Below, in pieces: positions 6,859-11,136 of a stretch of 11,136 bases of DNA. The stretch comes from Sphingomonas paucimobilis. Its GTDB lineage: Bacteria; Pseudomonadota; Alphaproteobacteria; Sphingomonadales; Sphingomonadaceae. Made by a program: the position numbers and the translations under genes. Every line of letters begins with the position of its first letter. Within the stretch, counting starts at the first letter, position 1. A model generated the notes under the pieces. That model did no database searches. It saw nothing but the letters and a program-made list of their open reading frames with translations, and was not told the origin of the DNA. The stretch covers positions 1 through 11,136 of the forward strand of contig CAMAQU010000037.1 of the NCBI GenBank assembly GCA_945860425.1. The letters run 5' to 3'.

Positions 6859-7209
6859 TCAGAAAGCTCCAAAAACGGCAAAGGCCAAGAACGGTAGGCC
6901 GATTATGTCGACAAGGGCAATGGTGCGAAGCGATTTAGGAGCGCCAGCGCGCCAATAGAGCCACAGAAATCCCAGCATCGATGTTGCGGTGACGATCGCG
7001 GCCAATTGTCGGGCCTCTGGCCTCAAAACAGCCCAGAGACAGGCAATGAACACGGCCAGAAACAAAGCCGCGCGATGCCGGATCAAGAGGAGCAGCGGAT
7101 TATCCTGCTCGATAGAATAGAGCTTGTTGAGTGCGGCCGGTCGAAAAAAGGCGAGCGCGGGGAGGAGGTGAATCAGCGCGAGAATGAGCCAAGAAATGGA
7201 TTGCATCAT
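6859..7209 (-). CDS. Small integral membrane protein with four predicted transmembrane helices
   Basis: I do not recognise a characterised family. The 116-residue protein is mostly hydrophobic, with four likely membrane helices near 5-22, 44-62, 68-86 and 95-115. Short charged loops lie between them: AALNKLYSIEQDN after helix 1, RPEAR between helices 2 and 3, and RAGAPKSLR between helices 3 and 4. There is no lipobox or catalytic motif. Two adjacent ATG codons (7209 and 7206) could start it, and neither has a clear ribosome binding site. It is accepted as a gene because the hydrophobic pattern is coherent, it fills the space between cysS and the dehydrogenase, and its stop lies 5 bases before the next start. 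It may act with the downstream dehydrogenase, but that rests only on position. Confidence 0.75.
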   Translation of the reverse strand: MMQSISWLILALIHLLPALAFFRPAALNKLYSIEQDNPLLLLIRHRAALFLAVFIACLWAVLRPEARQLAAIVTATSMLGFLWLYWRAGAPKSLRTIALVDIIGLPFLAFAVFGAF

Positions 7210-7290
7210 GCAACTAGATTAGAGCCAATGGTCGGGTTGGCAAGCCGTCTGCCGCGCGATTTTGATCTGTCGCATCGGCAAATATCGAGC
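7210..7290. other. Intergenic gap between cysS and the membrane-protein gene
   Basis: This is the largest gap in the window. On the minus strand TTGCCA and TAATCT occur 16 bases apart just before the membrane-protein start and could be a weak sigma-70 promoter. A 5-base-pair hairpin (7224-7241, GCCAA/TTGGC) has no T-run and is not a convincing terminator. The membrane-protein trio may have its own promoter here or be read through from cysS. Confidence 0.3.
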
Positions 7291-8751
7291 CTAAATGTCG
7301 ATCTTCCAATCCCAGCCGAGCGGATCACCGTCCATCACTTCAACTCCCTTGGTAAGCAGGGCATCGCGAATGGCATCGGACGTGGCGAAATCCTTTGCAG
7401 CGCGGGCTTCTTTGCGGCGGGTGAGGTCATGATCAATCTCTTCGGCCGTGATCTGCGCATTGGTCGGCTGCACGCGCAGGTCGGTGCGGTTGATGCTCAA
7501 TAGATTAAGGCCAAGCACCGCATCCATGCGTGCAATCACTGTCAGCTTTTCGGCGGCATCGACCTTCTTCATGGACGCTGCCTCTTCCAGCAGAGTGAGG
7601 CCCACCGCCGTATTGAGATCCTCGGACACAGCAGCATCGAATTGCTCGATGAGCTCTATCAGGCGCGGGTGCGCCACCGTCTCTGCCGGGCTGGCCTGCG
7701 TCCGGACTTGAGTAACCGCCATAACGAGACGCTTTAACCGCGTGGCGGCGGCCGCCAAATTGTCAAAGCTGAACTCCAACTCACTGCGATAATGGGCCTG
7801 CAGACAGAGCAAGCGATAGGTGAGGGGGTGAAATCCACGATCGACCAACACTTGCAGCCGCAGAAAATCCCCCGTCGATTTGCTCATCTTCCCGCCGCGA
7901 TCGATCAGGAAGTTATTGTGCATCCAGATACGCGCGCCAGAATTTTCTGAGCAGGAAAGGGCACCGCAGTTTGTGAAGGCCTGATTTTGGGCAATTTCGT
8001 TCGGGTGGTGGATCTCCCGATGGTCGATCCCGCCGGTGTGGATATCGAAAGGCAGGCCGAGCAAAGCTTCGGACATGACCGAGCATTCCAAATGCCATCC
8101 CGGCGCACCGCGTCCCCAGGGGCTGTCCCATTCCATTTGGCGCGTTTCGCCGTCTGGCGTTTTGCGCCAAATTGCAAAATCAGCCGCCTGACGTTTGCCA
8201 TCAACGCTGTCGATCCGTCCTTCGCCGTCTTCCGTCGTCGTCCGCGCAAGGCGTCCATAATCGGCGACGGTGGAGGTGTCGAAATAGAGGCCGGACGGCA
8301 GCTCATAGCAATGCTGGTCGGCAATCGACTTTGCAAAGTCGATCATACGGGGGACATAGTCCGTCGCGATGGACCATTGATAGGGCTGGCGAATGTTCAG
8401 CCGCTCAATATCCGCCCAATAGGCGTCGGCATAAAATTTCGCGATGTCCCAAGCTGTTCTGCCCTGCTGGGCGGCGGCTTTTTCCATCTTATCATCCCCG
8501 GCATCGGCATCGGAGGTGAGATGGCCGACATCGGTAATGTTGATGACATGGCGCAGCTGATAGCCTTTGAAGCTCAGCGCCCGGCCCAGCGTGTCTGCAA
8601 AGATATAGGCGCGCATATTGCCGATATGCTGGAAATTATAGACGGTCGGCCCGCAGGTATAGACGCGCGCTTCCCCCGGGTGAACGGCCTGAAACGCCTC
8701 GAGCTGGCGGGTCAGGCTGTTGAACAGCTTTAAGGGCATCGCATACGTCAT
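7291..8751 (-). CDS. cysS: Cysteinyl-tRNA synthetase
   Basis: CysRS is the cytoplasmic class I aminoacyl-tRNA synthetase that charges tRNA-Cys. I place the start at the ATG at 8751 (MTYAMPLKLFNSLTR), giving 486 residues; it has AGAGG 7 bases upstream. The open frame extends to a TTG at 8787, but the extra 12 residues look unlike the family. Zinc ligands fit Cys33 (YTCGPTVYN), Cys223 (HLECSVMS), His248 and Glu252 (HHPNE), with the spacing seen in the E. coli enzyme (C28, C209, H234, E238). The HIGH-type motif is HIGN (42-45) and the ATP-binding loop is KMSKS (288-292). The C-terminal helical region ends WDWKIDI. It lies 45 bases after the ABC-transporter ATPase gene. All essential motifs are present. 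Confidence 0.97.
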   Translation of the reverse strand: MTYAMPLKLFNSLTRQLEAFQAVHPGEARVYTCGPTVYNFQHIGNMRAYIFADTLGRALSFKGYQLRHVINITDVGHLTSDADAGDDKMEKAAAQQGRTAWDIAKFYADAYWADIERLNIRQPYQWSIATDYVPRMIDFAKSIADQHCYELPSGLYFDTSTVADYGRLARTTTEDGEGRIDSVDGKRQAADFAIWRKTPDGETRQMEWDSPWGRGAPGWHLECSVMSEALLGLPFDIHTGGIDHREIHHPNEIAQNQAFTNCGALSCSENSGARIWMHNNFLIDRGGKMSKSTGDFLRLQVLVDRGFHPLTYRLLCLQAHYRSELEFSFDNLAAAATRLKRLVMAVTQVRTQASPAETVAHPRLIELIEQFDAAVSEDLNTAVGLTLLEEAASMKKVDAAEKLTVIARMDAVLGLNLLSINRTDLRVQPTNAQITAEEIDHDLTRRKEARAAKDFATSDAIRDALLTKGVEVMDGDPLGWDWKIDI

Positions 8752-8758
8752 GGCCGAG

Positions 8759-8763
8759 CCTCT
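8759..8763 (-). promoter_or_regulatory. Ribosome binding site deciding the cysS start
   Basis: AGAGG on the minus strand lies 7 bases before the ATG at 8751. This favours that codon over the in-frame TTG at 8787 and the ATG at 8739 (Met5). Confidence 0.65.
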
Positions 8764-8796
8764 AGGCGGACACGCGCTTATCGGCAAGGGAGGGAC

Positions 8797-9555
8797 TTAG
8801 CGCGGCAGAATTGCAGTCCGTCCGTCCAGATTAACAATTTCCATCGCCATGCCGAAGGTCGCCATCAGCGCCTCTGAAGTCAAAACCTCGGAGCACGGCC
8901 CAAAGCCACAGACCCGCCCCTGTTTGAGAAGAAGCAGATCATCCGCCAGACGTGCCGCCGCATTGAGTTGATGAAGAACGACGACCACGCCTTTGCCGCT
9001 TTGCGCTGCTTGCTTCAGGAGGCGAAGGGTGTCGCGCTGGTGCGGTGGGTCCAGATTGGCAAGCGGTTCGTCCGCCAGAATCCAATCGCTTTCTCCCGCC
9101 AATATCCGGGCGAACTTGGCCCGGGCACGTTCTCCGCCCGATAGGCTGTCCACGCGTCGGTCCGCCAGATGCAGAATATCGGCATCGGCCATCGCCGTTT
9201 CGACGGCTGCGTCATCTTGCACATTTGGGGCGGCAAAGCGGCCGATATGGGGAATGCGACCAAGCGCCACCATATCCCGCACCGTCACGGCCCAAGCGGG
9301 GACCCCATTTTGCGGCAAATAGCCGATCCGACGGGCGCGATCCTCCGCCTTCAAGTCGGACAGGGTATCGCCATCGAGCAAGATTTTGCCGCTGCTAGGA
9401 CGCACCAGACAGGCAAGGGCGCGCAGCAGGCTGGTTTTGCCCGCGCCATTGGGGCCGATGATCACGGTCACGCGACCGCGATGAAGCGTGAGCGACAGAT
9501 CATCCACCACAAGGCGCTGCCCCAGATGCACTGAAAGCGTCTCAAGCTGGATCAT
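8797..9555 (-). CDS. ABC transporter ATP-binding protein, BtuD/FecE/HmuV type
   Basis: This 252-residue cytoplasmic ATPase should drive import through the FecCD-type permease encoded just upstream. ABC motifs are intact: Walker A GPNGAGKT (34-41), Q-loop Q82 in GYLPQNG, signature LSGGE (138-142), Walker B WILADEP (158-164), D-loop ANLD and switch histidine His195 in VVVLHQLNAA. The stretch VRDMVALGRIPHIGRF is typical of ATPases of vitamin B12, haem and siderophore importers. Its ATG overlaps the permease stop codon as ATGA, so the two are translationally coupled. The family is confident. The substrate is not: nothing in an ATPase of this group distinguishes cobalamin, haem and ferric siderophores, so I give no gene symbol. 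Confidence 0.94.
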   Translation of the reverse strand: MIQLETLSVHLGQRLVVDDLSLTLHRGRVTVIIGPNGAGKTSLLRALACLVRPSSGKILLDGDTLSDLKAEDRARRIGYLPQNGVPAWAVTVRDMVALGRIPHIGRFAAPNVQDDAAVETAMADADILHLADRRVDSLSGGERARAKFARILAGESDWILADEPLANLDPPHQRDTLRLLKQAAQSGKGVVVVLHQLNAAARLADDLLLLKQGRVCGFGPCSEVLTSEALMATFGMAMEIVNLDGRTAILPR

Positions 9556-10508
9556 GCCGCCCCCTTGCGCAGCTTTGCGAGCAGGAGGAGGAAAAAGGGC
9601 GCGCCAATGGCTGACATGGCAATGCCCAGCCGAACTTCGCCCACGCCGGGGATGAGGCGCACCGCGCTATCCGCCGCGAGTGTCAGGATTGCGCCGCCAA
9701 TAGCAGAGGGGATGAGCAGGCGGGAGGGGCGCTCGCCCGCCCAGCGCCGCATGATATGCGGCACGATGAGCCCAACAAAGCCAACAACACCCGTGACCGC
9801 AACGGAGGCCCCCACGGCAAGCCCGGTCCCCAATGCGACCTGAAGCTGAAGCCGTGTCATGTTAATGCCCAGACTTCGTGCCGCATCTTCGCCCAAGGTT
9901 AGGGCATCAAGCGCTCGGCCCGTAGAGAGCAGGCCCAGCGCCCCTAGAACCATGAAGGGCGTGGCGTGAAGCACATCATCCATCGTTCTGTCCGTCAACG
10001 CACCCATGAGCCAAGCGATGATCTCGCTCGTTGCAAAGGGGTTGGGCGCAAGGCTGATTAGCAGGGCTGTCAACGCGCCGGAGAGGGTGGCCAGCACCAT
10101 TCCGGCCAGAATGAAGGCGAGGGGGCCACCCTCCCGACCAGAAAGGGCGAGCAACAGCAGCACACTGGCCGCCGCGCCCGTCATGGCAAAGCCAAACAGC
10201 CCAAGGCCTGAAATGCCGAGCAAGATAGCAATAACCCCGCCCAAGGCGGCGCTCGACGACACGCCGACCACTGTCGGGTCGGCAAGCGGATTGCGCAAAT
10301 AGCCCTGCAGGACCGCTCCCGACAGGCCGAGCACCCCGCCGACCAAAAGGCCCAATAGGGCGCGGGGCAGGCGCAGTTCGGCCATGATCCAGCCGCCGGG
10401 GGTTGCCGAAAACCAGTCCACAGGGGCGATCCAGACCTTGCCCGCCATCAGCGAGAGCATGAATGCGAGCACCAGCAGCGCGATGAGGGCGGGGCGACGC
10501 ATGCTCAT
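9552..10508 (-). CDS. FecCD-family ABC transporter permease (iron-chelate/cobalamin type)
   Basis: This is the inner-membrane permease of a type II importer for metal chelates. The 318-residue protein carries the family's landmark segments: LRLPRALLGLLVGG (45-58), SGAVLQGYLRNPLADPTVVG (63-82), GEDAARSLGIN (206-216, the cytoplasmic coupling-helix region that contacts the ATPase), GFVGLIVPHIMRR (243-255) and SAIGAPFFLLLL (299-310). About nine to ten hydrophobic segments are present. It is slightly shorter than the usual 330-350 residues, but nothing conserved appears missing. The start at 10508 overlaps the stop of the substrate-binding-protein gene as ATGA, and a second Met (residue 3) is close by. 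Such a permease works as a homodimer with two ATPase subunits. The substrate is not determined. Confidence 0.94.
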   Translation of the reverse strand: MSMRRPALIALLVLAFMLSLMAGKVWIAPVDWFSATPGGWIMAELRLPRALLGLLVGGVLGLSGAVLQGYLRNPLADPTVVGVSSSAALGGVIAILLGISGLGLFGFAMTGAAASVLLLLALSGREGGPLAFILAGMVLATLSGALTALLISLAPNPFATSEIIAWLMGALTDRTMDDVLHATPFMVLGALGLLSTGRALDALTLGEDAARSLGINMTRLQLQVALGTGLAVGASVAVTGVVGFVGLIVPHIMRRWAGERPSRLLIPSAIGGAILTLAADSAVRLIPGVGEVRLGIAMSAIGAPFFLLLLAKLRKGAA

Positions 10509-11136
10509 GCGGCTGCCTTCATTCGCTGCATCGCCTCAATGATTGTGGGGCCGCCGCAAAAGAGCAACTTGTCTGGAAAGGGCATAATGCGCGTTGCCTT
10601 GCCCAGATGGCGCAATAGTTTTTGTCGCACGGCAAGGGCTTTACCCTCTTCGCCGGTCGCGCTGTCCGGCATGAAGATGACATCCGGCGGGCGACGCAGC
10701 AGCGTTTCAACGGGCAGGATATCCCATTGCTTCAGGCCATAGGCCGCGCTGGCATTGGTGAAGCCCGCGCGCGCTAGCAATTCATCCTGCAACGTCCCCT
10801 TGCCGGGTACAAAGCCGCCCGATTGCCAGATGATCGCTGACTTTGCCTTGCCGCTGATATGGGTCGGAAGGGCGGCGATTTCGATCCGCTGGGCCAAAGC
10901 TTTTCCTGCTTCATCTCGGTCAATTGAATCTGCAATATCAATGACTTGTGCCATGCTTTCAGCAACAGTTGCAGGAACGCCAAAGGCGCGCATTTTGATG
11001 CCCGCTTTCTGGATCGCGGCATTGGTGCCGCCGCTTGCCAAATTGCCGGTCAGCAGCAGCTTGGGGCGGGCGGCAATCACTTCTTCCGCAGTCGGGCCAA
11101 GCGCGGGCAGGGAAGACGTCCGCGCCGGCGGTACCG
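10505..11136 (-). CDS. Periplasmic substrate-binding protein, BtuF/FhuD-type (partial, N-terminus off right edge)
   Basis: The frame is open to the right edge, so signal peptide and true start lie outside; the GTG at 11080 is internal, not a start. The visible part begins VPPARTSSLPALGPTAEEVI and continues AARPKLLLTGNLASGG, the classic Peripla_BP_2 pattern in which a conserved LGPTAEEV helix precedes a strand ending P-x-L-L-L. Later come an AIIWQSGGF strand, GTLQDELLARAGFTN (the usual region before the second lobe), ILPVETLLRRPPDVIFMPD and CGGPTIIEAMQRM near the C-terminus. Such proteins bind cobalamin, haem or ferric siderophores in the periplasm and pass them to the FecCD permease. The stop overlaps the permease start, so this is the first visible gene of a three-gene importer operon. 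The substrate cannot be read from sequence alone. Confidence 0.9.
   Translation of the reverse strand, partial: VPPARTSSLPALGPTAEEVIAARPKLLLTGNLASGGTNAAIQKAGIKMRAFGVPATVAESMAQVIDIADSIDRDEAGKALAQRIEIAALPTHISGKAKSAIIWQSGGFVPGKGTLQDELLARAGFTNASAAYGLKQWDILPVETLLRRPPDVIFMPDSATGEEGKALAVRQKLLRHLGKATRIMPFPDKLLFCGGPTIIEAMQRMKAAA

Noticed and set aside
7224..7241. Hairpin after cysS as a terminator
   Set aside because: The stem is only 5 base pairs (GCCAA/TTGGC) with an 8-base loop and no T-run on either strand.
7987..8733. 248-codon open frame on the plus strand
   Set aside because: It is entirely antisense to cysS, shows no recognisable domain, and is explained by the codon bias of the real gene.
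8752..8787. TTG start adding 12 residues to CysS
   Set aside because: The added residues are unlike the family N-terminus, and the ATG at 8751 has AGAGG at good spacing.

Overview
The window looks like alphaproteobacterial chromosome, most likely Sphingomonadales. This rests on the moderately high GC, a phoR-pstSCAB-phoU order, a long PstC and the general protein style; no rRNA or taxonomic marker is present. All thirteen recognisable genes are on the minus strand, so transcription runs from high to low coordinates. Genes are packed tightly: every gap is below 100 bases (the largest is 7210-7290, 81 bases). I see no tRNA, rRNA, insertion sequence, CRISPR array, phage gene or clear intrinsic terminator.

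Reading in the direction of transcription, 11136 to 8797 holds a BtuFCD-type metal-chelate importer: substrate-binding protein (N-terminus off the right edge), FecCD-family permease and ATPase, joined by ATGA stop/start overlaps. Its substrate (cobalamin, haem or siderophore) cannot be told from this window. Cysteinyl-tRNA synthetase (cysS, 8751-7291) follows after 45 bases. Next is a close-packed trio: a small four-helix membrane protein, a D-2-hydroxyacid dehydrogenase-family oxidoreductase and an NTF2/SnoaL-like protein.

The left half (5472 to 1) is the phosphate-starvation locus: phoR, pstS, pstC, pstA, pstB and phoU (C-terminus off the left edge; phoB may follow outside the window). PstS captures phosphate in the periplasm, PstC/PstA form the channel, PstB drives transport, and PhoU with the histidine kinase PhoR passes transporter state to PhoB. 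Two PhoB-box-like sites fit this: one in the 44-base gap before phoR and a three-unit array in the 67-base gap before pstS.

I found no clearly new biological system. The points worth a second look are the two Pho boxes (the phoR one so close to its start codon that the mRNA could be leaderless), a PhoR with no visible membrane segment, a short PstA beside an extended PstC, and the uncharacterised trio ahead of phoR.
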